Source of the DNA: Dermatophilaceae bacterium Sec6.4
GTDB lineage: Bacteria > Actinomycetota > Actinomycetes > Actinomycetales > Dermatophilaceae
NCBI GenBank assembly: GCA_039636865.1
Contig: CP144172.1
Span: 2,914,001-2,978,000, forward strand
DNA: 64,000 nucleotides
Reading direction: 5' to 3'
Positions 44,288-52,828 of the stretch are shown here, piece after piece. The notes below the pieces were generated by a model. It was not told where the DNA came from. It made no database searches and saw only the letters and a list, made by a program, of their open reading frames with translations. The position numbers were made by a program, and so were the translations under genes. Each line of letters opens with the position of its first letter. Within the stretch, counting starts at the first letter, position 1.

Positions 44288-46243
44288 TCAGACGACCGTC
44301 AGCGGCAACAACCTCTTGCCGGTCGGGCCGACCTGGATCTCGGTGTTCATCTGAGGACACACGCCGCAGTCGAAGCACGGGGTCCACCGACAGTCCTCGA
44401 CCTCGGTCTCGTCCAGCGCGTCCTGCCAGTCCTGCCACAGCCAGTCCTTGTCCAGGCCGGAGTCCAGGTGGTCCCACGGCAACACTTCGTGTTCGGTGCG
44501 CTCCCGGACGGTGTACCAATAGATGTCGACCGCAGAATCTGCGAATACCTCACTGGCACAGCTCATCCAACGCTCGAAGGAGAAGTGCTCACTCCACCCG
44601 TCGAACCGGCCGCCGGCCCGCCATACCGCCTCGATCACGGGACCGACCCGACGATCACCACGCGAGAGAAGTCCTTCGATCAGACCGGGTTGGCCATCGT
44701 GATAGCGGATGCCGATCGCGGACGCGTATTTCTTGTCGGCCCGGATGGCCACCCGCAGTTTGGCCAGGCGGGCGTCGGTCTCCTCAGGGCCCAGCTGCGC
44801 GCACCACTGGAACGGAGTGTGCGGTTTCGGAACGAATCCGCCGATGGAGACCGTGCACCGGATGTCCCGCCGCCCGCTGACCGCGCGGCCAGTTTCGATC
44901 ACCCGTTTGGCAAGGTCTGCAATCTGCAGGACGTCCTCGTCGGTCTCCGTCGGAAGGCCGCACATGAAGTAGAGCTTGACCTGCCGCCATCCAGCGCCGT
45001 AGGCAGCCGCAACGGTCTTGATGAGGTCGTCCTCGCTGACCATCTTGTTGATGACCTTGCGGATGCGTTCCGAGCCGCCCTCCGGAGCGAACGTCAACCC
45101 GGAGCGTCGGCCACCGCGGGTCAGCTCATTGGCGAGATCGATGTTGAACGCGTCGACCCGTGTCGAAGGCAACGACAGCCCCGTCTGGGTGCCTTCGTAC
45201 CTGTCCGCCAGACCCTTGGCGATGTCGGCGATCTCGGAATGATCCGCCGAGGACAGCGACAACAGGCCCACTTCTTCGAAACCGGTCGCGTCGAGACCCT
45301 TCTTGACCATGTCGCCGATACCGGTGATGGAGCGCTCCCGGACGGGGCGGGTGATCATGCCGGCCTGGCAGAACCTGCACCCTCGGGTGCAGCCGCGGAA
45401 GATCTCGACCGACATCCGCTCGTGCACGGATTCGGCCAACGGAACCAGCGGCTGCTTGGGGTACGGCCAGGCGTCCAGGTCCATCACGGTGTGCTTGGAG
45501 ACGCGCCATGGGACACCGGTTTTGTCGGCGGCCGGTGCCACCCGCTGAATTCGGCCGTCGGGCAGGTAGTCGACGTCATAGAAGGCCGGTACGTAGACAC
45601 CACCGGTACGCGCCAACCGCAGGAGCAACTCGCTGCGCCCACCGGGGCGCCCCGCACCCTTCCAGGCCGCGATGTGGTCGGTGATCGCCAGGACCGCCTC
45701 TTCACCGTCGCCGACGACCGCGGCATCGATGAACTGGGAGATCGGCTCGGGGTTGAATGCCGCGTGCCCCCCGGCGATCACGATCGGATCGTCGGGGCCA
45801 CGGTCGGCCGCATGCAGCGGAATCCCCGCAAGATCCAGCGCGGTGAGCATGTTGGTGTAGCCCAGCTCAGTGGCGAAAGAGAGCCCGAAGACGTCGAAGT
45901 GCCCGACCGGGCGGTGACCGTCGACCGTGAACTGCGGCAGGCCGGCGGCCCGCATCGCTGCCTCCATGTCGGGCCACACCGAATACGTGCGCTCGGCCAG
46001 GGTGTCCGAGCGCTCGTTCAGCACCTCGTACAAGATCATGACGCCTTGGTTCGGCACGCCGATCTCGTAGGCATCGGGGTACATCAACGACCACCGAACC
46101 GTCCGCTCACGGCCCTGATCATCGAATCCCCCGCAGTTCCACTCCTTGCACGTGGAGTTGAGCTCGCCGCCGACATACTGGATCGGCTTGCTCACCTGCT
46201 CCAGGAGCGGTTCGAGGTCGTAGTAGATGGACTCACCCTGCAT
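44288..46243 (-). CDS. B12-binding-domain radical SAM protein (TIGR03960 type)
   Basis: The 651-residue protein has an N-terminal B12-binding-like domain (residues about 40-180, VMILYEVLNERSDTLAERTYSVW). A radical SAM core follows, with CTRGCRFCQAGMITRPVRERS (cluster cysteines near residue 290) and SLPSTRVDAF, and a C-terminal extension. It is co-transcribed with the DUF2344 gene. The family is conserved next to rne, obgE and proB, with a suspected role in RNA modification. The C-terminal end holds the cysteine pattern CGVCPQM. Confidence 0.9.
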   Translation of the reverse strand: MQGESIYYDLEPLLEQVSKPIQYVGGELNSTCKEWNCGGFDDQGRERTVRWSLMYPDAYEIGVPNQGVMILYEVLNERSDTLAERTYSVWPDMEAAMRAAGLPQFTVDGHRPVGHFDVFGLSFATELGYTNMLTALDLAGIPLHAADRGPDDPIVIAGGHAAFNPEPISQFIDAAVVGDGEEAVLAITDHIAAWKGAGRPGGRSELLLRLARTGGVYVPAFYDVDYLPDGRIQRVAPAADKTGVPWRVSKHTVMDLDAWPYPKQPLVPLAESVHERMSVEIFRGCTRGCRFCQAGMITRPVRERSITGIGDMVKKGLDATGFEEVGLLSLSSADHSEIADIAKGLADRYEGTQTGLSLPSTRVDAFNIDLANELTRGGRRSGLTFAPEGGSERIRKVINKMVSEDDLIKTVAAAYGAGWRQVKLYFMCGLPTETDEDVLQIADLAKRVIETGRAVSGRRDIRCTVSIGGFVPKPHTPFQWCAQLGPEETDARLAKLRVAIRADKKYASAIGIRYHDGQPGLIEGLLSRGDRRVGPVIEAVWRAGGRFDGWSEHFSFERWMSCASEVFADSAVDIYWYTVRERTEHEVLPWDHLDSGLDKDWLWQDWQDALDETEVEDCRWTPCFDCGVCPQMNTEIQVGPTGKRLLPLTVV

Positions 46244-46263
46244 ACCCGTCAGCCTAGGCCGGG

Positions 46264-48096
46264 TCAGTCGGTATAGAGCGCATCCAGGTGCTCGCCGTAT
46301 TTCCTGGTGACGACCTTGCGCTTGAGTTTCAGGCTCGGCGTGATCTCACCGTCTTCGATGCTCAGGTCATGGTCCAGGATCAGGAAGCGTTTGATCTGCT
46401 CCCACCGGTTCAGTCCGGCGTTCAGCTGGTCCACGTAGCCCTGCACCATGTCCCGGGCCCGGTCCGACGTCACGATGGTGCGGTAGTCCGCGCCCGCCAT
46501 CCCGTTCTGCTTGCCCCAGTCCGTCATGGCTTCCTCATCGAGGGTGATCAGCGCCGAGACGAACTTGCGACCGTCTCCTTCGACAACGAGTTGCGAAGAA
46601 TAGGGACACAGGCCCTTGAACGTCGCCTCGATCTGACCAGGCGCGACGTATTTCCCGTTGGAGGTCTTGAACAGGTCCTTCTTGCGGTCGGTGATACGCA
46701 CGTGTCCGCTGGGCAGGATCTCGGCGATGTCACCGGTATGCAGCCAGCCGTCCTTCAGCGTCTCCGCAGTTGCTTCGTCCAGCCCGCGGTAGCCCTGCAT
46801 CACCCCAGGACCCTTGACCAGTAGTTCGCCGTCCTCGGCGATCTTGACCTCGGTGCCCGGCAGCGGCCACCCCACGGTGCCGATCTTGTTCGTATCAGGC
46901 CGGTTCACACACGTCGCCGCACTCGTCTCGGTCATGCCGTAGCCCTCCAGGACCGGCATCCCCATCGAATCGAACCACTGGGCGACCTCGGAATTGAGCG
47001 CTGCAGATCCGGAGATGAAGAACCGGATGCGCCCCCCGAAGCGCTCCCGGATCTTGCTGAGCACGATCTTGTCGCCGATACGGTGCTGCAGAGCGAGCAG
47101 CCCGCCGACGCTCTCTTCTTCCGAACGGCGCTGCGCGACGAGTTTGCCGTTGGCGCTGGCCCAGTGGAACAGCTTGGCCTTCACACCGCCTTCGCTGTCC
47201 ATCATCGTGTTGATGCGGCCGTACACCTTCTCGAAGATGCGCGGCGCCGCGCCCATCCAGGTCGGGCGAACCACCGCGAGGTTCTCGGTGATTTTGTCCA
47301 CGCGTCCGTCGATGGCGGTCGGGAAACCGATCTGGATCGGCAGGGTCAGCAGCAACTTGCCGAAAACATGCGAGAGCGGCAACCACAGGTACTGCAGATC
47401 CTGCGGCGTGAGCAGACCCGTTGAGTCGGTCGCAGCGACCTCGTACATCCAGGAACCATGCGCGAGTCGCACGCCCTTGGGGCGGCCCGTCGTGCCTGAT
47501 GTGTAGATCAAGGTAGCGAGATCGTCGGGGCCCAGCGCCTCGACCCGCTCCTCGAGAGCGCCTTCGTGCTCGCGTAGGTAGTCGGTGCCCAGTGATTCCA
47601 GGTCAGCGAGGGAGATCACCCAGTCGCCATCGCCCGCCCCGTCGATCACGACGACTTTGACGACCTCCGGGATCGCATCGCGCCCACCTCTGAGCGTAGC
47701 TACCTTTGCATCGTCCTCGGCGATCACCACCGTGCTGCCGGAGTCAGAGACGATGTAGAGCATGTCGTCCGCGGTGGACGTCGGATAGATCGTTGTCGTT
47801 GCAGCACCCGCGAGCATCACCCCCAGGTCGGCGAGCGCCCACTCCACCCGCGTCGACGCGGCGATTCCGATGCGGTCCCCCGCTTTCACACCGAGCGCCA
47901 ACAGTCCCCCGCCGATGGCGCGCACCCGCGCGTCGGCCTGGGACCACGTCAATCGCGCCCAGCCGTCACCGGCGGGATAGCTGTACGCATGCGCGGAGGG
48001 GGTTTTCTGCACCCGATCGATGAAGAGATGGGCAACCGAGGGCGCCCGGTCGTCGATGACGGACTGGTCGAACTTCTCGTCCTGCATAGTGATCAT
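46264..48096 (-). CDS. Long-chain fatty acyl-CoA ligase (AMP-forming)
   Basis: The 610-residue enzyme activates fatty acids with ATP and CoA. The P-loop LIYTSGTTGRPKG, the ISGSAALNSEVAQWF block, the adenine-binding GYGMTETSAA and the hinge ITDRKKDLFKTSNGKYVAP are intact. The sequence resembles the FadD15/FAA1-like large-lid group. Two ATG codons (48096 and 48087) are possible starts. It lies 20 bases from the radical SAM gene on the same strand and could supply acyl-CoA for the dehydrogenases elsewhere in the window. Confidence 0.93.
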   Translation of the reverse strand: MITMQDEKFDQSVIDDRAPSVAHLFIDRVQKTPSAHAYSYPAGDGWARLTWSQADARVRAIGGGLLALGVKAGDRIGIAASTRVEWALADLGVMLAGAATTTIYPTSTADDMLYIVSDSGSTVVIAEDDAKVATLRGGRDAIPEVVKVVVIDGAGDGDWVISLADLESLGTDYLREHEGALEERVEALGPDDLATLIYTSGTTGRPKGVRLAHGSWMYEVAATDSTGLLTPQDLQYLWLPLSHVFGKLLLTLPIQIGFPTAIDGRVDKITENLAVVRPTWMGAAPRIFEKVYGRINTMMDSEGGVKAKLFHWASANGKLVAQRRSEEESVGGLLALQHRIGDKIVLSKIRERFGGRIRFFISGSAALNSEVAQWFDSMGMPVLEGYGMTETSAATCVNRPDTNKIGTVGWPLPGTEVKIAEDGELLVKGPGVMQGYRGLDEATAETLKDGWLHTGDIAEILPSGHVRITDRKKDLFKTSNGKYVAPGQIEATFKGLCPYSSQLVVEGDGRKFVSALITLDEEAMTDWGKQNGMAGADYRTIVTSDRARDMVQGYVDQLNAGLNRWEQIKRFLILDHDLSIEDGEITPSLKLKRKVVTRKYGEHLDALYTD

Positions 48097-48147
48097 TGCT
48101 GACTGCTCCAGGATGGATGGGACGTGGCCGGTGTGGCCTGCGCCACC

Positions 48148-49083
48148 CTACTGCCCAGTCAACTTCCGCGCCCGCGCGACGTCGCGACCCATCTGATCTA
48201 TCAGCTCTTTCACAGATTCGAACCGGACGTTGCTGCGCAGCCGCTCCTGGAACCGGATCGTGACGACCTCGTCGTACAGGTCCAGATCGGTGCGGTCCAG
48301 CACATACGCCTCGACCGTGCGGTGCACTCCGTCGAAGGTCGGGTTGGTCCCCACCGAGATCGCAGCGGGCAGCGTCTCAGCCGTAGCGTCAGCGCGGACC
48401 AGCCATCCCGCGTATACCCCGTCGGCCGGCACGAAACCCGTCGCGTCCTGGGCCAGATTGGCGGTGGGATAACCGAGCTCGCGCCCTCGTTGAGCCCCGT
48501 GGACCACCATGCCGGTTACCGCGTGCTGACGACCCAGCACCCGCGCGGCTGAAGCCACGTCGCCGGCCTGCAGATCGGACCTGACCTGACTGGAGGAGTA
48601 ACGGCCGTCCTCCCCGACGTCCTGCAGCACCCGGACCTCGAAGCCGAACTCAGCTCCGAGCTCGCGCAATGTCTGCACGTCTCCGACGTTACGTGCCCCG
48701 AATCGGGTGTCCCGCCCGACGACGGCAGCGGTGGCGCCCAGGGCCTGCACGAACACCTCGTGCACGAAGTCGCGAGGGGACATTGCGGCGAGTTGCAGCG
48801 TGAACGGCATGACGAGCACTGCGTCCAGACCGCTGGCCTCCAACTCGCTCAGCCGATCCTGTAGCGAGCCGATGGCAACAGGCGCCCGATCGGGGTACAG
48901 GACGGCCAGCGGGTGAGGGTCGAAGGTCACCGCCACCGAGGTTCGGCCGGTATCGCGCGCCAACTGCACGACGGACGACAGCAGGGCTTGGTGCCCACGA
49001 TGCACCCCGTCGAAGTTGCCGATCGTCACCACAGAGGGCCCGAACCCGGACGGAACGTCGCGGATGTCGTTCAGACGCAGCAC
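48148..49083 (-). CDS. ribF: Bifunctional riboflavin kinase/FAD synthetase
   Basis: The 311-residue enzyme makes FMN and FAD. The N-terminal adenylyltransferase domain has VVTIGNFDGVHRGHQALL and VVGRDTRFGARNVGD. The C-terminal kinase has GRELGYPTANLA, GVYAGWL and VGTNPTFDG. The order truB-ribF after infB-rbfA is normal in bacteria; here a nickel/cobalt transporter is inserted between truB and ribF. The start is GTG at 49083. Confidence 0.95.
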   Translation of the reverse strand: MLRLNDIRDVPSGFGPSVVTIGNFDGVHRGHQALLSSVVQLARDTGRTSVAVTFDPHPLAVLYPDRAPVAIGSLQDRLSELEASGLDAVLVMPFTLQLAAMSPRDFVHEVFVQALGATAAVVGRDTRFGARNVGDVQTLRELGAEFGFEVRVLQDVGEDGRYSSSQVRSDLQAGDVASAARVLGRQHAVTGMVVHGAQRGRELGYPTANLAQDATGFVPADGVYAGWLVRADATAETLPAAISVGTNPTFDGVHRTVEAYVLDRTDLDLYDEVVTIRFQERLRSNVRFESVKELIDQMGRDVARARKLTGQ

Positions 49084-49092
49084 GGCGTCACT

Positions 49093-50205
49093 CTAGCTCG
49101 CGAAGAGTTCCTTCTTGTTCAGGCCAAGGGCGTACCAGGCGCCGACAGCCAGGACCCAGGTCCCGACGAACACGCCGACGATGATGAACCCGACGCCGTC
49201 GAGGTTGACTGATCCGATAGCGGCCACCGGCCCGCTGGTGAGGTCCAGGCGGTCGGCGAAGATCGAGCACAGCTCGATGGTGCCGATGACGACCGCGACG
49301 AAAATCGACAGTCCGGTCACTGTCGCGTTGTAGTACAACCGTCGCAGCGGTTGCGCGAAGGCCCACTTGTAGGCCTTACCCATGAAGACCCCATCTGCAG
49401 CATCCAGCAGACTCATCCCGGCGGTGAAGAGTATCGGCAGGGTCAGAATGGCGTACCAGGGCAGCGCGTAGGCCGCCGCCCCACCTGCGAGCACCAGCAG
49501 GCTGATCTCGGTCGCAGTGTCGAAACCGAGGCCGAACACAAAACCGATCGGGTACATCTGGGCCGGTTTCGTCACCGCTCGCGTCATGCGCCCCAGGAAC
49601 CGGTTGAACAAGCCACGGTTCTGCAGGTGATCCTCCAGCGCAGCTTCGTCCAACTCGCCGCCACGGGCGCTGCGCCAGACCCGAATGATGCCCATCAGGG
49701 CTGCAAAATTGAGCAACGCGATGATCCACAGGAATATCCCCGACACCGACGTACCGATGAGACCCGTGACGGTGTGCAGGGTCGAGTTACTGTCCGTCAC
49801 CCCGCGCCCCAGCGCCCTGATACCGAGCGTCAGCAGCAGGCAGAGCCCGAAGACGACCGATGAGTGGCCCAGGGAGAACCAGAAGCCGACGCTCAGCGGT
49901 CGCTTACCGTCGGTCAGCAGCTTGCGGGTGGTGTTGTCGATCGCCGCAATATGGTCGGCGTCGAACGCATGCCGCATACCGAGGGTGTACGCGGTGATCC
50001 CCAGTCCCACTCCGAACACACTCTTGGTGCCGAGCCCGTAATGAGCTGGGGCAATCACGGCGAACAGCAGACCGAAGCCGATCACGTGTAACGCGATGAT
50101 GGCCGCGGTCATCCCATAGACAGACCGACGATCTTCGGCGGTGAACTCGGCTGCGAAGGCGCGGATACGACCCAGGCTCGGCGCATCTGTCGCAGATTGA
50201 GCCAT
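49093..50205 (-). CDS. NiCoT-family nickel/cobalt transporter
   Basis: The 370-residue protein has about eight membrane segments and the NiCoT metal signature HAFDADHI at residues 79-86. The second block LGFDTATEISLL and SLGHSSVVF are also in place. Such transporters take up Ni or Co for urease, hydrogenase or cobalamin; none of these is in the window, but the B12-type radical SAM protein is a possible consumer. The ATG at 50205 has GAGGA 7 bases upstream. It lies between truB and ribF. No cobalamin riboswitch fits in the 81 bases upstream. Confidence 0.9.
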   Translation of the reverse strand: MAQSATDAPSLGRIRAFAAEFTAEDRRSVYGMTAAIIALHVIGFGLLFAVIAPAHYGLGTKSVFGVGLGITAYTLGMRHAFDADHIAAIDNTTRKLLTDGKRPLSVGFWFSLGHSSVVFGLCLLLTLGIRALGRGVTDSNSTLHTVTGLIGTSVSGIFLWIIALLNFAALMGIIRVWRSARGGELDEAALEDHLQNRGLFNRFLGRMTRAVTKPAQMYPIGFVFGLGFDTATEISLLVLAGGAAAYALPWYAILTLPILFTAGMSLLDAADGVFMGKAYKWAFAQPLRRLYYNATVTGLSIFVAVVIGTIELCSIFADRLDLTSGPVAAIGSVNLDGVGFIIVGVFVGTWVLAVGAWYALGLNKKELFAS

Positions 50206-50286
50206 GGAGTGTTCCTCACGTCGGAGCGATACATGCAGCCTCCGAACAATAGCTCCCAAATGCGATGCTGTCGCACGAACTGGCGA

Positions 50287-51240
50287 TCAGCCGTTGACGA
50301 GCCTCGGGAACACCACGAGTGACCGGGTCGTCTCCCCCGACTGATCCAACATCGCCACCAGCTCGCCGTCCTGGCCCAGCCCGGCGACCGGCCGGCCTGT
50401 CACCCGATTTACGGCGGCAATGTGCTTGCCGTGTCGCAGGTCGCGTTCTTCGTCGTCGGTCAGTTCGCGCACGGCGAACTGGGCGCGCGCCACGCGCGCC
50501 ATCGGCACGATCGGAAGTGGCCCCTGCGCCTGCCTCATCGCCAGGAGCACCTCCAACTCAGCGGCATCACGGATCTGCAATCGGCCGACTCTGGTGCGCC
50601 GTAACGCCGTCAGGTGCCCACCGACACCTAGATCGGCTCCCAGATCCCGGGCCAGCGCCCGCACGTAGGTGCCGGAGCTGACATCGAGCTCCACGTCCAG
50701 ATCCAGCATCGCCAGCCCGCCGGCTTCGGCCGATCGCGTCGCCACCACCTCGAACCGCCCCACCTGCACGGGTCGAGCAGCAAGGGCGACCTGCTCGCCG
50801 CCGCGCACCCGCGCGTAGGACCTCACCCCGTCGACCTTGATGGCGCTCACGCTGCTGGGGACCTGTTCGATAGGTCCTGTCAGACGAGCGACCGCGCGAT
50901 CCACGGCCTCCCCGGCCACCCCGGAGGCGTCTGCGGACGACACGATCTCGCCCTCTGCGTCGTCGGTGATGGTCGCCTGACCCAGCCGAATGGTGGCCGT
51001 GTAGGTCTTGTCGCACCCAACCAGGAAGGTCAGGAGCTTGGTGGCCCGTCCGATACCCAGCACGAGCAGCCCGGTGGCCATCGGGTCCAAGGTGCCCGCA
51101 TGACCCACCTTGCGGGTCTGCACGAGGCGACGCGAGCGGGCGACGACGTCGTGGCTGGTCCAACCGGCCGGCTTGTCGACCAGTAGCAAGCCGTCGATGC
51201 GCTTACTCCGACTTCTTGTAGGGGTCGGCCTCACCGGCAT
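50287..51240 (-). CDS. truB: tRNA pseudouridine-55 synthase TruB
   Basis: The 317-residue enzyme makes pseudouridine 55 in tRNA. LLLVDKPAGWTSHDVV is the N-terminal block, GHAGTLDPMATGLLVLGIGRATK contains the catalytic aspartate, and the PUA-like end is VNRVTGRPVAGLG. The start overlaps the rbfA 3' end; ATG at 51240 or GTG at 51234 are the only reasonable codons and neither has a strong ribosome site, so coupling with rbfA is likely. Confidence 0.95.
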   Translation of the reverse strand: MPVRPTPTRSRSKRIDGLLLVDKPAGWTSHDVVARSRRLVQTRKVGHAGTLDPMATGLLVLGIGRATKLLTFLVGCDKTYTATIRLGQATITDDAEGEIVSSADASGVAGEAVDRAVARLTGPIEQVPSSVSAIKVDGVRSYARVRGGEQVALAARPVQVGRFEVVATRSAEAGGLAMLDLDVELDVSSGTYVRALARDLGADLGVGGHLTALRRTRVGRLQIRDAAELEVLLAMRQAQGPLPIVPMARVARAQFAVRELTDDEERDLRHGKHIAAVNRVTGRPVAGLGQDGELVAMLDQSGETTRSLVVFPRLVNG

Positions 51241-51622
51241 AAGTGGCCTGAGCCTTCGCCTCAGCCAACTCTGCATCGCGTTCCCGGGCGGCCTGCAGTG
51301 CGTCCTCGATCTGCGCGGCGCCCTCCGGAATCGCGTCGGGTACGAACTCCAGCGACGGGGTCAGCCGGATACCGAGTCCCTGACCGACGTGGGAACGGAT
51401 GCGACCGCGGTACTCCTGCATCACCTTCTCGGTGTCCAGGCGCTCCTGATCGGAGCCGAAGATCGTGTAGAAAACCGAGGCATGCTGCAGGTCACCAGTA
51501 ACCCGGACGTCGGTGATGGTGACGAATCCCAGCCGCTCGTCCTTGATGCGGTGCTCCAGGTACTGCGCCACCAGCGACTTGATACGACCGGAGACCTTGC
51601 GTGCGCGTGCGGGATCAGCCAT
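51203..51622 (-). CDS. rbfA: Ribosome-binding factor A
   Basis: The 139-residue protein acts in late 30S maturation. The KH-like core is complete (RKVSGRIKSLVAQYLEHRIKDERLGFVTITDVRVTGDLQHASVFYTIFG), and LGIRLTPSLEFVPDAIPEGAAQI closes it. Its 3' end overlaps truB. It is separated from infB by a methyltransferase gene, which is unusual. Confidence 0.95.
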   Translation of the reverse strand: MADPARARKVSGRIKSLVAQYLEHRIKDERLGFVTITDVRVTGDLQHASVFYTIFGSDQERLDTEKVMQEYRGRIRSHVGQGLGIRLTPSLEFVPDAIPEGAAQIEDALQAARERDAELAEAKAQATYAGEADPYKKSE

Positions 51623-51672
51623 ACCCGCATCCTCGCACCGCGCACGGCCTGGACGCGAAACCGGGCCGATGC

Positions 51673-52698
51673 TCAGGGTTTGCGGGCGACGATCAGGTCG
51701 CGGTCGATCGATACGTCGACGCGGTGCCGCAGGTCGTCGTACCCGACACCGGTGACCACCTCGAGCCCGTGGTCGATCAGCAGCGACGCCAGCTCGTCCC
51801 GGGGCGACACGTGGCGGTTGAACGAGATCCCCATGGCTCCCCCACTACGCAATGCCCGCGCCCAACCTGGCATGGCCTGGTCGAGCAGTTCGAGCGGACT
51901 CCGCACGACCTGGTCCGTGTGCGCACCGTGCTGAATCCCGTAGGGAGTGTCCGTCACGATGACATCGACGCTGCGGGCCCGCAGCAGACCTCCCAATTCC
52001 CGGGTATCGGTGCACAGGTACTCCACCCGTTGCACCTGCCCGGCCCGGAAATCCTCCTTGGTCGCGGCGATCTCGATCTGCACCCGTCGACCACGCGTCC
52101 GACCATCGGTGCGCAGCCCGCCCTCCTGGACGGTGTGCTTGTACCGGTGCTGTCGCATCCAGGTCTTGATGAACGCCGTGTACGCCTCGTGATCCTTGCG
52201 GTCGATCTCGACCCCCGTGACGTCGTATCCGAGGGACAGAGCCACATTCAACGTCGTTCCACGCCCGCACATCGGATCGAGTACCTCCAACGACCCGTCC
52301 AACCACCGCTGCGGCCTCGCCGTCGCTGCGGCCGTCACCCCGAGCGCAAGGCGGGTCCACTGCTCATTGGTCTTGCCGGCGTACTTGGGGATGCTCACCA
52401 GGTCGCTCGGATAGACCACGCGGCGTCGTAGCTGTACCGGCCGCAACAGCTCTCCCACCCGCTCGAACAATGCAGCGCTCGCCGACAGGTTCGAGAGCAC
52501 CTCGACCAGCTGCTCACCATCGCCGTTGACAGCGAGGTACTCCACCCCCGCGAGGTCGGCGCTTCTGATCTGCACCGGCCCACTGCAGAGTGCGCCGGTC
52601 AACACCCGCGCCTCCGCCGCCACGAGATCTCGCGCGGCACCGGCATAGACCCGGTTCGCACTGGGGGCTAACAGTAGGAGGAGATCGGTCACGCGCAC
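51673..52698 (-). CDS. THUMP/Trm11-like SAM-dependent methyltransferase
   Basis: The 341-residue protein has a divergent N-terminal half and a methyltransferase domain with motif I DPMCGRGTTLN (near residue 142) and motif IV TDTPYG (near residue 250), the D/N-P-P-Y type found in base-N-methyltransferases. The DPMCGRGT form is typical of Trm11/TrmG10-like enzymes acting on tRNA guanosine, so an RNA substrate is likely; a DNA amino-methyltransferase is the alternative. GTG at 52698 is the start. It lies between infB and rbfA on the same strand, after a strong terminator. Confidence 0.8.
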   Translation of the reverse strand: MRVTDLLLLLAPSANRVYAGAARDLVAAEARVLTGALCSGPVQIRSADLAGVEYLAVNGDGEQLVEVLSNLSASAALFERVGELLRPVQLRRRVVYPSDLVSIPKYAGKTNEQWTRLALGVTAAATARPQRWLDGSLEVLDPMCGRGTTLNVALSLGYDVTGVEIDRKDHEAYTAFIKTWMRQHRYKHTVQEGGLRTDGRTRGRRVQIEIAATKEDFRAGQVQRVEYLCTDTRELGGLLRARSVDVIVTDTPYGIQHGAHTDQVVRSPLELLDQAMPGWARALRSGGAMGISFNRHVSPRDELASLLIDHGLEVVTGVGYDDLRHRVDVSIDRDLIVARKP

Positions 52699-52774
52699 AC
52701 GGTAGCCGCGCCGTCGCGAGCCTGCTGCGGTCGCATCTTTTGGTGAGGGTGCTGCTATTGCATGACCCTCACCA

Positions 52775-52821
52775 GAAGAAGCGACCCGCCACCCCTGGCA
52801 GGGGTGGCGGGTCGCTTCTTC
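52775..52821. terminator. Very strong hairpin after infB
   Basis: A perfect 21-bp stem (GAAGAAGCGACCCGCC at the left, complement at the right) with a 5-base loop lies 8 bases beyond the infB stop. It should end infB transcription, so the methyltransferase, rbfA and truB would need read-through or a new promoter. A second inverted repeat (TGGTGAGGGT at 52741, ACCCTCACCA at 52765) lies just beyond it. Confidence 0.85.
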
Positions 52822-52828
52822 GGTGGCC

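Noticed and set aside
44027-46276. 749-codon open frame on the plus strand
   Set aside because: It is fully antisense to the B12-binding radical SAM gene and the DUF2344 gene. Its translation is rich in Arg, Asp and Gly with no family motif, typical of an opposite-strand shadow in high-GC DNA.
50206-50286. Possible cobalamin or metal riboswitch upstream of the nickel/cobalt transporter
   Set aside because: Only 81 bases are available and no B12-box-like sequence is present.
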